Source: Parasedimentitalea denitrificans (GTDB lineage Bacteria > Pseudomonadota > Alphaproteobacteria > Rhodobacterales > Rhodobacteraceae). Taken from it: DNA of 64,000 nt. Under the pieces are notes generated by a model. It saw only the letters and a program-made list of their open reading frames with translations, was not told the DNA's origin and ran no database searches. The DNA is taken from assembly GCF_011813015.1 (NCBI RefSeq), contig NZ_QHLQ01000004.1, forward strand, positions 62,001-126,000, written 5' to 3'. Both the position numbers and the translations under genes were made by a program. This document shows positions 18,349 to 27,561 of this stretch, piece by piece (the first letter of the stretch is position 1; each line of letters begins with the position of its first letter).

Positions 18349-20049
18349 TCATCGCACCAAATAGGGTTTACGCGGTGGTTTTGGCATATTGACCGGCCCT
18401 TGTTCCACCGGGAAATCTCCCATCAAATAGGGGTGCATGCCTTGGTTCTTTAAGTTCTGCAAAAACTGGCCAAACCCATCCAGGTCAACCATCGTCGGGG
18501 CTTCGCTTAATCGTTGCTGATAGGTCATGCCAATTTCGTCAACGATGGTCTGAATGGGCTCCATTGGAGCCTCAATAAACTCGGCCATTGTCCAGATTCT
18601 AACCCGCGCTTTGGTATATTGCGAACGGAGAATTTTGAGTTGCTCGCTTTCAATACGCTGTAGGCGTGCGGCTTCCTTACGCAGATCAGAGAAGTTTCGG
18701 TTCGACCTGAACAATGGTACTGCCCAGGCCCCGGAAATTACCGAAACCTGCGCATTTGGGTCGCGCGCTACAAGCCAATTGGGGTCCTGATTGTCGCGCG
18801 GGCCAAATTGAAAACACTGACGTTCTCCCCGCGTGTTCCAAATCAGGTTGGTCAGGAAACTTTCAGCGTTGTAATCTCTGGATTTCGCATTGTCGCTCAG
18901 CGCCCCATTTATCAGCACCTGCCCGTCTGCGAATTCAGCTCGCTCCGGTGCAAATAGATGTCCATGCACCCGAGCTCCGGTGGCCTGAGCCAACCAGGGC
19001 TCAAAATTCTCAAACAGCTCTGCAAAGCCCTGAAAAACCGAATACGGGTTAGAGGTAATACCATTCTCGGCCCCATGGCGAGGCATCCTGCTCTGCATAT
19101 ACAACCCCGGTCGCCCCCGTGTCCGCCGCTCTACCGCCTTGGCGAATATCCGGTCAATCTTACCCGGATTGGGTTCGGTCTTTTTCATCGCGCCGGCCTG
19201 GTCCGTCAGAAAGGCCTGATACAACCGATCGGCATGAGGCCAGATTTTGCGGGCGACAAAGCAATCGGATCTCCGCAGCAGCTGCAAATGATCATCATAA
19301 AAAATATGCGGCTTACCCTGAAAATCGAACTTTGACAGTGTCAGCGACCGGCTTTCTATACTGCCGGAATACTGGCGTACCAGTGTCTGGTAATAGCTTT
19401 CATCCGGGATCCATACCTTGCGGAAGTAGCGATCATAAGTTGCCCGTTCAGGGTCTTGCAGAATGGCCGAGAGAGTTTGCCGCGTCAGACACCACCACTG
19501 ACTGCCCATATGCGGCACTAGTCCGGTGGGAATTCGTCGTCTAATTCCCAGTTTACGCTGCAACTCGACATATCGATCAAACAACTGCCGATGTTTCTTC
19601 CACGAAAACGGGAACCGCAGTGTGAACCGTTCTGCATCCAGCCCTCCAACCGTCCACGGCACGTCGGCTGTTGTGGCGCTTTCAATAAAGTCGGTACGCG
19701 GCCGAGCGGCAAGGTAATCAATCAGTTCCTGCACCGGTCGCAACGGCAGGCAGGACCCCGAAGCCAGATAGATGTGCCGCACGTCCAGGAATTCTGCCAT
19801 CATCAGCTCAGAGGCGCTTTGTGATGCAGCGACAATTCCCCACGTCCCCCACTCACAGTGGTGACGCTGGGAAAACCGAACCATCGAGTCATCCGCAAGC
19901 GACGCGACAAAGGCACGATAGGATTTCTGTGACACGTTGCCGTCCACATGGATAACCACCGGACATCCGCCCGCTGTCCAGTGCCGTGCCACCTGCTCGG
20001 CACGGTGAAGGGCCGTATGCACCAACATGACAATGCCAACGGTGCTCAT
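18349..20049 (-). CDS. Core-2/I-branching-type (GT14) glycosyltransferase with C-terminal DUF5928-like domain
   Basis: A 566-residue protein. The first 270 residues match GT14 branching N-acetylglucosaminyltransferases: VHTALHRAEQVARHW at the start, VIHVDGN, HYLYLASGSCLPLRP-like substrate loop (IYLASGSCLPLRP) and VWIPDESYYQT. The remaining 290 residues form the C-terminal domain that I recall as DUF5928, of unknown role. The start overlaps the end of the upstream GT2-like gene by four bases (ATGA), and the sulfotransferase gene follows after six bases, so the three are one operon. Donor and acceptor sugars are not known. Confidence 0.8.
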   Translation of the reverse strand: MSTVGIVMLVHTALHRAEQVARHWTAGGCPVVIHVDGNVSQKSYRAFVASLADDSMVRFSQRHHCEWGTWGIVAASQSASELMMAEFLDVRHIYLASGSCLPLRPVQELIDYLAARPRTDFIESATTADVPWTVGGLDAERFTLRFPFSWKKHRQLFDRYVELQRKLGIRRRIPTGLVPHMGSQWWCLTRQTLSAILQDPERATYDRYFRKVWIPDESYYQTLVRQYSGSIESRSLTLSKFDFQGKPHIFYDDHLQLLRRSDCFVARKIWPHADRLYQAFLTDQAGAMKKTEPNPGKIDRIFAKAVERRTRGRPGLYMQSRMPRHGAENGITSNPYSVFQGFAELFENFEPWLAQATGARVHGHLFAPERAEFADGQVLINGALSDNAKSRDYNAESFLTNLIWNTRGERQCFQFGPRDNQDPNWLVARDPNAQVSVISGAWAVPLFRSNRNFSDLRKEAARLQRIESEQLKILRSQYTKARVRIWTMAEFIEAPMEPIQTIVDEIGMTYQQRLSEAPTMVDLDGFGQFLQNLKNQGMHPYLMGDFPVEQGPVNMPKPPRKPYLVR

Positions 20050-21056
20050 GCCCAGTTCCCCTTGGACATCAATCCCAGGATCTCTAGCTGGCGCCAGTTA
20101 ATGTACTTTTCGCTCCACTTGCACCACAGATCCGGCTGCCCCTGCTGTGTGTCGGCATAGGCCTTATATTCAGCAGATCCCGCAAAGTGCTGCTTGCGCG
20201 TCATTTCCTCGGTTGCTTTGGCGGTGAAGGTATCAAGAAACTTGGCGTGCAACAGGGCTCCACTAGCCTTTTCGCCACCATCAGTTTCGTAGACCTGATT
20301 CAATCCACGCGGTAAAAGTGCGTGTGTTGAACTGACATAAGCATACCGCCGGTCCCATTTTACTAAGGGAATCTTGTTCAGTGCCGGTGCCTTCTTCGGC
20401 TCATCAGCAAAGAACACCCGACGCCGAGGCCCACCCTGAATCCATAGGTTGCCCCAAGTTGGGTTTTTCTTGACCGAGTAATTGCCACTGTCGAACCACG
20501 GCGCAATTTCCAGCGGGTTTTGCCCAGCGCGATATGGCACCTCGTCAATGCGCCCTTTGGGGTACACATCAATCAGCATTGCCGAAAAGCTGCGGATAGC
20601 CGAATTATCCAGCCAATCGGTAAGCGCGCGGATCGGCCGGGTATCGCAGAATGGGTAGATAAAGAACTCGTCCGGGTCGACCACCAGCACCCAGTGCCCA
20701 TGGGCATACTTGCGCTTTAGGTAGTTCATCCAGTCGATACCAAAAGTGGCGCGCTTGTAGCTGTTGGTGGTGTGCCACAGCGAAACGTCCTGCTGGCCGC
20801 GCAGGTAGCTTTCAGTGCCATCGGTACTGTCATTGTCCACGATCAGGAAATGGTTGACCCCCAGACCACGGTAGTAATTCAAGAAATACGGTAACCGGAT
20901 CTGTTCATTTCGCACGGTGGACACAAGCAGAATGTCGGATGGCTTTATCTGGCTGGTGTTGTTCTGCACTGCGCGCAACTCGTCGGATTTACGCACTGCG
21001 CGTATGATGCGCCGCTTACGGCGCACTCGCATCCGATAGGAATCCCAAAGGCTCAA
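20046..21056 (-). CDS. Family 2-like glycosyltransferase (copy A)
   Basis: A 336-residue GT-A fold enzyme. LIVDNDSTDGTE is the nucleotide-sugar motif and VLVVDPDEFF supplies the DxD metal site. The N-terminus is rich in arginine and lysine (RVRRKRRIIRAVRK) and may attach to the membrane surface or nucleic acid; there is no transmembrane helix. It is a close paralogue of the gene at 21233-22312: both share the order VDN(D/G)S-DG, HGHW(V/C)L-VD-DE, NLW(I/V)QGG and KIPLVKW. A promoter lies about 75 bases upstream. Product linkage is unknown. Confidence 0.82.
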   Translation of the reverse strand: MSLWDSYRMRVRRKRRIIRAVRKSDELRAVQNNTSQIKPSDILLVSTVRNEQIRLPYFLNYYRGLGVNHFLIVDNDSTDGTESYLRGQQDVSLWHTTNSYKRATFGIDWMNYLKRKYAHGHWVLVVDPDEFFIYPFCDTRPIRALTDWLDNSAIRSFSAMLIDVYPKGRIDEVPYRAGQNPLEIAPWFDSGNYSVKKNPTWGNLWIQGGPRRRVFFADEPKKAPALNKIPLVKWDRRYAYVSSTHALLPRGLNQVYETDGGEKASGALLHAKFLDTFTAKATEEMTRKQHFAGSAEYKAYADTQQGQPDLWCKWSEKYINWRQLEILGLMSKGNWA

Positions 21057-21129
21057 CGTTTAATCCAGTCCCCATTCACCAAAAAGCGTTCAGGACCACC
21101 CCGATCTGATCGCCTCAGTAATTCAAGGC

Positions 21130-21159
21130 ATTATGTCACGGATTTCTTTCTGGAATCAA
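21130..21159 (-). promoter_or_regulatory. Predicted promoter of the glycosyltransferase A-GT14-sulfotransferase operon
   Basis: On the minus strand, TTGATT (21159-21154) and CATAAT (21135-21130) lie 18 bases apart in the 176-base gap between the two paralogous glycosyltransferase genes. Confidence 0.5.
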
Positions 21160-21232
21160 TGGATTTAGAAAGCATTACGACCACCACATTATTCTTGAAA
21201 TCTGCTGGTGGGACAAGTCAACCTTGCGTCGA

Positions 21233-22312
21233 TCACCAATCCGGCGAACGCATCAATTTCAATGCCTCTAGCTGAGCACAACTTTCCAGTCTTACCGATC
21301 CTGGATGCCACATATCTGGTGCTGCGCTGATCCTGTCGTAATAGTCATCGAAGTCAACCGGCGTGTGGAAATGCTGTTGTCGCTGTTTTTCGATTTCCGA
21401 TTTGGAAACAATCTCAGGCAGAAATTTCGTGTGCAGCAGGATCCCTGATGGTGCCTGACCATCAGGCCCTTCGTACAGATAATTCAATTGGCGAGGCAGA
21501 AGCGAGTGCGTTGAGTTAACGTATGAATATCGACGGTTCCATTTCACGAGTGGAATTTTGTTCAGGGTTGGGGAGCGCCGCAGATCATCTCCATGGAATA
21601 TGCGTGCACGAGCACCACCTTGCACCCATAAGTTACCCATCGGGGATTGGCGCTCCACACGGTAGGGAGATGGATCGAACCACTGCAACACCTCACGCGG
21701 ATCCTGTCCGGACGTATAGGCACATTGGTCCAGCGAGCCCTTGGGATACAAATCGAGCATCAACGCACCGAAACCGATCCGCCCCTGACCTTCCAGCCAT
21801 TCGGTTAATGTGCGCAAGTTGCGGGTTTGATCGTCGCTATAAACTAGCAACTCATCGACATCGACCATCAGGCACCAGTGGCCGTGTGCATACCTGACCT
21901 GCAACCAGGTCAGCCAATCCAGACCGAAACGTGAGGCTCGATAGCTATGCGCTGTGTTCCAAACCGAGACATCAGGCTGTTCTGCCAGATATTCTGCGCT
22001 GCCATCATCACTGCCATTATCCACAACCAGAAACTGTGTCACCCCCAGCTGTCGATAATGCTCGAGAAAGAAGGGAAGCCGAGTAATCTCGTTGCGCAGC
22101 ACGACAACCGAAAGAATGTCATCCGGTTTAATCGCTCCGGTAAGGTCTCTTACGGCACGCAATTGATGTCGTGACCTAAATGAAGTCCAAAGCGCTCTGC
22201 GTCGACGCCAGCGCAACCGGTAGGCGTCGCGCCAGCTAATCTGCTGATTTTGGAGTTGGGGCAATATCAATTCAGGACTCGTAGTGACCTGTCTGGTGCC
22301 AGCCCCAAGCAT
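21233..22312 (-). CDS. Family 2-like glycosyltransferase (copy B)
   Basis: Paralogue of the preceding enzyme, up to 359 residues. It carries LVVDNGSDDGSAEYL, the acidic site MVDVDELLVY, and the shared NLWVQGG and KIPLVKW segments. The start is unclear. The only ATG (22312) lies inside the galE 3' end and has no good ribosome site. A TTG at 22270, one base after the galE stop, could be read by coupling. The codon aligned with the start of copy A is an ATT. It is downstream of galE in the same direction, so it may belong to a galU-galE unit. Confidence 0.8.
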   Translation of the reverse strand: MLGAGTRQVTTSPELILPQLQNQQISWRDAYRLRWRRRRALWTSFRSRHQLRAVRDLTGAIKPDDILSVVVLRNEITRLPFFLEHYRQLGVTQFLVVDNGSDDGSAEYLAEQPDVSVWNTAHSYRASRFGLDWLTWLQVRYAHGHWCLMVDVDELLVYSDDQTRNLRTLTEWLEGQGRIGFGALMLDLYPKGSLDQCAYTSGQDPREVLQWFDPSPYRVERQSPMGNLWVQGGARARIFHGDDLRRSPTLNKIPLVKWNRRYSYVNSTHSLLPRQLNYLYEGPDGQAPSGILLHTKFLPEIVSKSEIEKQRQQHFHTPVDFDDYYDRISAAPDMWHPGSVRLESCAQLEALKLMRSPDW

Positions 22313-23255
22313 CCCTGATCATGGTGTCCAGAGTTGACCGGGACGGCTTCCAGCCGAGCTCTTGCTCTGCGCGGGTGGACCCTGACACCAGCTTGGTGCA
22401 GTCCCCAGCCCGACGCTCCCCAATTGTAAAGGGAACTTCACGGTTGGTGACACGACGTGATTGGTCCATCACCTCGCGTACAGAAAAGCCGGTACCTGTG
22501 CCCAAATTGAACACACGACTACCTTTATCGTCCTGTAGCCACTTCAATCCCAAAACATGCGCATCAACCAGATCACAGACGTGAACATAGTCGCGGATGC
22601 AAGTGCCATCAGGTGTGTCGTAGTCAGTTCCAAAGATAGTTAGCGCATCGCGTTTGCCTGCCACCGCGTCCAGAACCAATGGCACCAGATGTGTTTCGGG
22701 GCGATGAAATTCACCAACTTCAGCTTCGGGGTCAGCACCGGCAACATTAAAATACCGGAAGACCACCGACCGCAGCCCGTAGGCAGCCTCAAAACCCTTT
22801 AAAATATCCTCAACCGCGCGCTTACTGGCACCATAGGCATTCAACGGGAGTTGAGGAGTGTCTTCGTCCAGCACAACATTGTCATGCTCGCCATATGTGG
22901 CGCAGGTCGATGAGAATACAAAATCCAGACAGCCCGCAGCAACTGACGCCTCGATCAACGTCAACGAGCCACCAACATTGTTGGCCCAGTAACGGCCCGG
23001 TTGGCTCATCGCTTCGCCAACTTGGCTAAGGGCGGCGAAATGCATAACGGCAACAGGTTGGTATTTGGCGAACACCTGATCCAGTCGCGCACGATCTGTC
23101 AGATCGCCCTGCTCAAACGGGCCAAATTTCACGGCATCTTTCCAACCTGTAACCAAGTTATCATAAACGACAGGCGTGAACCCTGCTTGTTTTAATGCCT
23201 TACAGGCGTGCGAGCCAATGTAGCCCGCGCCGCCTGTTACCAAAATATGTGCCAC
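22272..23255 (-). CDS. galE: UDP-glucose 4-epimerase
   Basis: A 327-residue extended SDR that interconverts UDP-glucose and UDP-galactose, supplying galactose for surface glycans. The NAD site is TGGAGYIGSH at the N-terminus. The catalytic set is Ser-Ser-Thr in FSSTCATYG and Tyr-x-x-x-Lys in YGASK. The ATG at 23255 starts directly at the conserved AHILVTGG. It lies 42 bases after galU, and its 3' end may overlap the glycosyltransferase B gene. Confidence 0.95.
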   Translation of the reverse strand: MAHILVTGGAGYIGSHACKALKQAGFTPVVYDNLVTGWKDAVKFGPFEQGDLTDRARLDQVFAKYQPVAVMHFAALSQVGEAMSQPGRYWANNVGGSLTLIEASVAAGCLDFVFSSTCATYGEHDNVVLDEDTPQLPLNAYGASKRAVEDILKGFEAAYGLRSVVFRYFNVAGADPEAEVGEFHRPETHLVPLVLDAVAGKRDALTIFGTDYDTPDGTCIRDYVHVCDLVDAHVLGLKWLQDDKGSRVFNLGTGTGFSVREVMDQSRRVTNREVPFTIGERRAGDCTKLVSGSTRAEQELGWKPSRSTLDTMIRDAWGWHQTGHYES

Positions 23256-23297
23256 TATGTGTCTTGCCTTCTGTCAAAACCTGCCTTTAGGGCCCAG

Positions 23298-24191
23298 TTA
23301 TTCTGCTGCCTTTGAAACATGGGAAATCGAACTCAAATAGCGGCTCAAATCGTCACGCAAATCGTCACGCGCCAGCGCAAAGGCAACTGTTGCCTGCAAG
23401 AAACCCGCTTTGGAGCCACAGTCGAAACGTTGGCCACGGAACCGATAGCCATAAACAGGAGTTTCGCTGCCAATGTCTTGTGCGATTGCATCTGTAAGCT
23501 GAATTTCTCCACCTGATCCGGACTTTAGCTTGTTCAGATTCCGCAGCACTGACGGCTCAAGAATGTAACGACCAATCACAGCCAAGTTCGATGGTGCTTC
23601 TTCTGCCTTGGGTTTTTCCACCATGCCGTTGACCGACACCACGGAACCCATATCGTCCTTCACGTCCAACACACCATAGCTGCTGGTTTTTTCAGGTGGG
23701 ACTTCCATAGCGGCAACCATATTTCCACCGGTTTCGGAATAGGCGTCAACCATCTGTTGCAAACATGGCGTTTCAGCTGCAATCACGTCGTCTGGCAAAA
23801 TTACCGCAAATGATTCGTTGGCGATCAAGCGTCGGGCGCACCATACAGCATGGCCCAGACCTAAGGCCTGATGCTGGCGGACATATGCGATCGCGCCACT
23901 TTCCATGTTGGTCTCTTTTAGGGTCTCAAGAAGAGCCGTTTTACCTTTTTTCCGCAGCGTCTGCTCCAGAATTGGTGAGTGATCAAAATAGTCTTCTAGC
24001 GCACCCTTGCCCCGAGAAGTTACAAAAATGAACTCTTTGATACCAGCGGCGCGGGCTTCGTCGATCGCATATTGCACCAGCGGGCGATCCACCAAGGTCA
24101 TAATTTCCTTAGGAACGGATTTGGTTGCCGGCAAAAAGCGTGTCCCCATTCCAGCTACAGGAAAAATCGCCTTTGTTACTTTTCTACGCAT
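23298..24191 (-). CDS. galU: UTP-glucose-1-phosphate uridylyltransferase
   Basis: A 297-residue enzyme that makes UDP-glucose from UTP and glucose 1-phosphate. The signature FPVAGMGTRFLPATKSVPKE is present at residue 10, together with the later VEKPK and the GYRFRGQRFDCGSK segment. It precedes galE in the same direction, so together they provide UDP-glucose and UDP-galactose for the glycosyltransferases beyond. The 216 bases upstream hold no promoter that I trust. Confidence 0.96.
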   Translation of the reverse strand: MRRKVTKAIFPVAGMGTRFLPATKSVPKEIMTLVDRPLVQYAIDEARAAGIKEFIFVTSRGKGALEDYFDHSPILEQTLRKKGKTALLETLKETNMESGAIAYVRQHQALGLGHAVWCARRLIANESFAVILPDDVIAAETPCLQQMVDAYSETGGNMVAAMEVPPEKTSSYGVLDVKDDMGSVVSVNGMVEKPKAEEAPSNLAVIGRYILEPSVLRNLNKLKSGSGGEIQLTDAIAQDIGSETPVYGYRFRGQRFDCGSKAGFLQATVAFALARDDLRDDLSRYLSSISHVSKAAE

Positions 24192-24407
24192 ATCAAACTC
24201 TCAATTTTCATCTTGTTGGCGTAGGCTCAAACGCACGACAGACATCGATCAGAACCTTCCAAGTCAAGCTACAATCAAACTGCCATTGAACCCAGCTACC
24301 CATAAGGATCAGATCGTATCCAATAGCACAAATTGCAGCCTCTTAATGACTCGGTCACCTTGCACGCAAATTACGGCAAAAATGCACACACAATTACGTC
24401 AAAATCA

Positions 24408-25208
24408 TTAATCCTGCCCCATTTCACGCATCATAGCCTCCAACCGGGGTACATCTTCGGGATTGTTCAGCTCCCAGAATTGCCTTCCACGGGCCTCAAC
24501 TTCTACACATAGTACTTTGCGACCATGCTCCATAAACCGTAGTTGCTCCAATCCCTCTAGTCTCTCCAAGGAACCAGCCTCCCAACGCGGATAGGCACCC
24601 AGCGCGGTAGGCCTGTAAGCATAGACCCCAACGTGGTGAAACACTGGTGCAGCTTCATCATCACCGTATTCCTTAGACGTATAAGGCACGACTTCCTTTG
24701 AGAAATATAGGGCGTGGTGATCTTGAGTAAATACAGCAGTGGTGCCACCAACACGTCCAGCCTTGCGATCATTCAAGAAACCCTTCAGCGCACGTCCATC
24801 GCAACGCAGCACTGGCGTTGCGACTTCGGCCATTGGATCGTCCCGCAGACCTTTGACCAGATCCTCGACGAACCAGTGTGGTGTTAGGGGCGCATCCCCC
24901 TGCAAATTCACCACAATCTCGTAGCCACCGCCCAAAGCATCAAAGGCCTCTGCACAACGCTCTGTCCCATTCACGCAGTCTGACGACGTCATCACAACCT
25001 CGGCGCCAAATCCCTGCGCCACCTCTTGAATTTGCGCATCGTCGGTCGCCACAACCACACGATCCACACCATTTACCGCCGTGGCGGCGCGCCAAGATCT
25101 CTCAATCAGTGTGCGTTCTTCACCCGAGGCGCCAGTCAGTTTAACAAGTGGCTTACCGGGATATCGGGTCGAAGCAAAACGAGCGGGGATTACTACAAGT
25201 ACAGACAT
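24408..25208 (-). CDS. kdsB: 3-deoxy-manno-octulosonate cytidylyltransferase
   Basis: A 266-residue enzyme that activates Kdo as CMP-Kdo for LPS core and, in some bacteria, for capsule lipid anchors. The N-terminal VIPARFASTRYPGKPL is the family's CTP-binding signature, and VNLQGDAP holds the conserved acidic residue. Its ATG shares one base with the stop of cysQ (TGATG). The window also has kdsD and lptC/A/B, so an LPS role is certain enough. Its place among polysaccharide genes leaves a capsule role open. Confidence 0.95.
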   Translation of the reverse strand: MSVLVVIPARFASTRYPGKPLVKLTGASGEERTLIERSWRAATAVNGVDRVVVATDDAQIQEVAQGFGAEVVMTSSDCVNGTERCAEAFDALGGGYEIVVNLQGDAPLTPHWFVEDLVKGLRDDPMAEVATPVLRCDGRALKGFLNDRKAGRVGGTTAVFTQDHHALYFSKEVVPYTSKEYGDDEAAPVFHHVGVYAYRPTALGAYPRWEAGSLERLEGLEQLRFMEHGRKVLCVEVEARGRQFWELNNPEDVPRLEAMMREMGQD

Positions 25209-26005
25209 CAGGCTTTCTTCAACTCCACACTAGGTGCATAGGCAATAAAGAACGGGTTTGCATAATCGTCCTTTCCGTAAAGCAGTGGCGAATGGTCATC
25301 GAACCGCACGACCTTACCACCGGCACCTGACAGCACCGCATGACCTGCAGCAGTATCCCATTCCATCGTGCGACCCACGCGTGGGTAAATATCGGCCTCG
25401 CCAGTGGCCACCAGACAAAACTTCAGCGACGACCCGGCGCTCTTGCTGTCTTTGACATTGTATTTGCTGATGTAATCATCCGTCGCTTGATCGCGATGCG
25501 ATTTGCTGGCCACGACCATCAGGGCCGCATTGTCACTGTCGGCCACACGAATCGCATTTACTTCTCCCGGAGTGCTTGCATCAAACGGGCCGACCTCTTC
25601 TACCGTTGTTCCATCTGCCAGCGTATAGAACATCCGTTCTTTCGCCGGCGCATATACGACACCACGGGTTGGAACGCCCTTTTCCACCAATGCGATGTTG
25701 ACGGTAAAATCGCCACGACGGTGAATGAATTCCTTTGTGCCGTCCAGCGGATCAACAATCAGGAACGTATCACCCTTGATGCTATGAGAATCCGCTTGCT
25801 CTTCGGTCACTAGCTTCATGTCAGGGAACGCAGCCCGCAATCCAGCCGAAATCAACGCATCCGCCGCCTCATCTGCAGCGGTGACAGGACTGTCATCGGA
25901 CTTCTGTTTTACGTCGAAATCTTCAGAGTTATAGATCTCCATGATCTTGTTACCTGCTTCAATTGCAAGCTGACGGATCACCGGGATAAGGACATCACAC
26001 TGCAC
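25208..26005 (-). CDS. cysQ: 3'(2'),5'-bisphosphate nucleotidase CysQ
   Basis: A 265-residue metal-dependent phosphatase of the inositol monophosphatase superfamily. It hydrolyses 3'-phosphoadenosine 5'-phosphate, the by-product of PAPS-using sulfotransferases and reductases. The metal sites are EEQ (after LVT), DPLDGTKEF and EWDTAAGHA. I choose the GTG at 26005 because GGAG lies seven bases before it. The ATG at 26023 adds six residues but has no ribosome site. Translation is coupled to kdsB by TGATG. A sulfotransferase in the same region gives a local source of PAP. Confidence 0.92.
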   Translation of the reverse strand: MQCDVLIPVIRQLAIEAGNKIMEIYNSEDFDVKQKSDDSPVTAADEAADALISAGLRAAFPDMKLVTEEQADSHSIKGDTFLIVDPLDGTKEFIHRRGDFTVNIALVEKGVPTRGVVYAPAKERMFYTLADGTTVEEVGPFDASTPGEVNAIRVADSDNAALMVVASKSHRDQATDDYISKYNVKDSKSAGSSLKFCLVATGEADIYPRVGRTMEWDTAAGHAVLSGAGGKVVRFDDHSPLLYGKDDYANPFFIAYAPSVELKKA

Positions 26006-26031
26006 CAAAAGACTCCACCACATGGGATTTG

Positions 26032-26060
26032 TTGAAAAAAAGTATTTTCCCTCTTATGAT
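26032..26060 (+). promoter_or_regulatory. Sigma70 promoter of the ABC permease gene
   Basis: TTGAAA (26032-26037) and TATGAT (26055-26060) are separated by 17 bases, each matching the consensus closely. Transcription would begin near 26067, leaving a leader of about 59 bases. Confidence 0.75.
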
Positions 26061-26125
26061 CGCGCGGCAACGGAACAGCAAGAATTCCGTGCTATATTTG
26101 AGCAAAGTTTCAGGTCCAGAGCACT

Positions 26126-26947
26126 ATGTTTCAGCAGTCTACTAACCCATCAGCCATTTCCAGCGCCCTCTCGATGTTCGAGGTGGTGTTCCATTCTGTT
26201 GTGCGCAGTGTGCGATCCAAGCACAGCAACGCCTTTATGGCGTTGGGGTTAAACCTGATGCAAACCTTGTTGATGGTTCTTGCCTTTTACTTAATGTTTT
26301 CAGTTCTAAACCTGAAAGGATCGGCCGTTCGCGGTGACTTTCTCCTCTACGTGATGTCCGGCATATTTCTATTCATCACACATACAAAAACAGTTAGTGC
26401 CGTAGCCGGGGCCGAAGGGCCAAGCAGCCCAATGATGCAGCACGCTCCGATGAACACTATGGTAGCCATCCTGTCAGCAGCCATCGGGTCGCTTTATATT
26501 CAGGTGATGTCCCTGTTTCTCATCCTTTTCGTCTATCACGTCGCTTTTACACCGCTGCATATCGAACAACCTATCCCGGCCTTTGGCATGCTTTTGCTTT
26601 CATGGATCGCCGGCGTTGGCGTCGGCTTGATCCTTCTGGTCCTAAAGCCTTGGGCTCCTAATTTCGTTGGGATCGCCTCCACCGTATATCAACGCGCCAA
26701 CATGATTGCGTCAGGAAAGATGTTCCTGGCTAACACCATGCCATCATTCATGTTATCTATGTTCGACTGGAACCCGCTGTTTCATTGTATTGATCAGGCG
26801 CGTGGCTATATTTTCATTAATTACAACCCACATTTTAGCAATTGGGAGTATGCCGCATGGGTGGCGTTAGTTTTAATAATTATCGGATTGATGGGCGAAT
26901 TTTATACCCGCCGTCACGCATCTCTCAGTTGGAGTGCAGGTCGGTAA
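26126..26947 (+). CDS. ABC-2 type permease, probably for polysaccharide export
   Basis: A 273-residue inner-membrane protein with about six helices in the ABC-2 permease pattern of capsule and O-antigen exporters (KpsM-like). An amphipathic N-terminal region (VVRSVRSKHSNAFM) precedes the first helix, and the last loop has FDWNPLFHCIDQAR, which is typical of polysaccharide permeases. No partner ATPase gene is in the window, so the transporter would need an unlinked one. Position beside kdsB and the glycosyltransferases fits export of a surface glycan. The SH3-protein gene overlaps its end. Confidence 0.82.
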   Translation: MFQQSTNPSAISSALSMFEVVFHSVVRSVRSKHSNAFMALGLNLMQTLLMVLAFYLMFSVLNLKGSAVRGDFLLYVMSGIFLFITHTKTVSAVAGAEGPSSPMMQHAPMNTMVAILSAAIGSLYIQVMSLFLILFVYHVAFTPLHIEQPIPAFGMLLLSWIAGVGVGLILLVLKPWAPNFVGIASTVYQRANMIASGKMFLANTMPSFMLSMFDWNPLFHCIDQARGYIFINYNPHFSNWEYAAWVALVLIIIGLMGEFYTRRHASLSWSAGR

Positions 26948-27561
26948 TTCGACTCGTTTTCATCCTGATAATTGGTTGTATTTTCCTGCAGCCAGTGACG
27001 GCACAAGAGTACCCGGCACTGCACAATGTAACAGGCGTTGCCGACAACGACGTTCTGAATATCCGCAGCCAGCCCTCTGCCTCCTCACCCATAATTGGAA
27101 TTCTTAGACCACACCAAAAATCGATTGAAATTGTCGCCAGTGATGGCTCCAAAAAATGGGGGCTAGTGAACTCAGGTGAAGCATCAGGTTGGGTTTCCCT
27201 TCGTCATATGGCCCGCACAGATCAAGGAGATTGGCTGGACTTGGACAACACTCTCTCTTGTTTTGGAACTGAGCCCTTTTGGTCCCTGAACGTGAACAGC
27301 AGCCATGTACTCATTGATATGAATGGTGAAGCAAACACCTATACATTGCGAAATCACAGCCGGACTTCTAATCCAAATACCAAGACAGGCTTTGATGCCA
27401 GGTCCAACTCCAACCCACGATCATCACTGACCGGCATCATATCCGCACAATCGTGCAATGATGGCATGTCTGACCAATCTCATGGTATTTCAGTTGATCT
27501 TATGCTGCTAGAAAAAGCTGGCTTTAGGGTGTTGAGCGGGTGCTGCTCATTGCAACCCTAA
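26929..27561 (+). CDS. Secreted SH3-domain protein, start uncertain
   Basis: The frame encodes a signal peptide (VIRLVFILIIGCIFLQPVTA) followed by a bacterial SH3 domain (about 60 residues; DVLNIRSQPSASSPIIG is the typical start) and a C-terminal stretch of unknown type with FGTEPFWSLNV. Such SH3 domains often bind peptidoglycan. No ATG or GTG lies near the signal peptide. A TTG at 26929 is the best candidate and would overlap the permease gene. The ATT at 26947 overlaps the permease stop (TAATT) but is an unlikely initiator. The stop overlaps the convergent acyltransferase gene by four bases. Confidence 0.72.
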   Translation: MECRSVIRLVFILIIGCIFLQPVTAQEYPALHNVTGVADNDVLNIRSQPSASSPIIGILRPHQKSIEIVASDGSKKWGLVNSGEASGWVSLRHMARTDQGDWLDLDNTLSCFGTEPFWSLNVNSSHVLIDMNGEANTYTLRNHSRTSNPNTKTGFDARSNSNPRSSLTGIISAQSCNDGMSDQSHGISVDLMLLEKAGFRVLSGCCSLQP

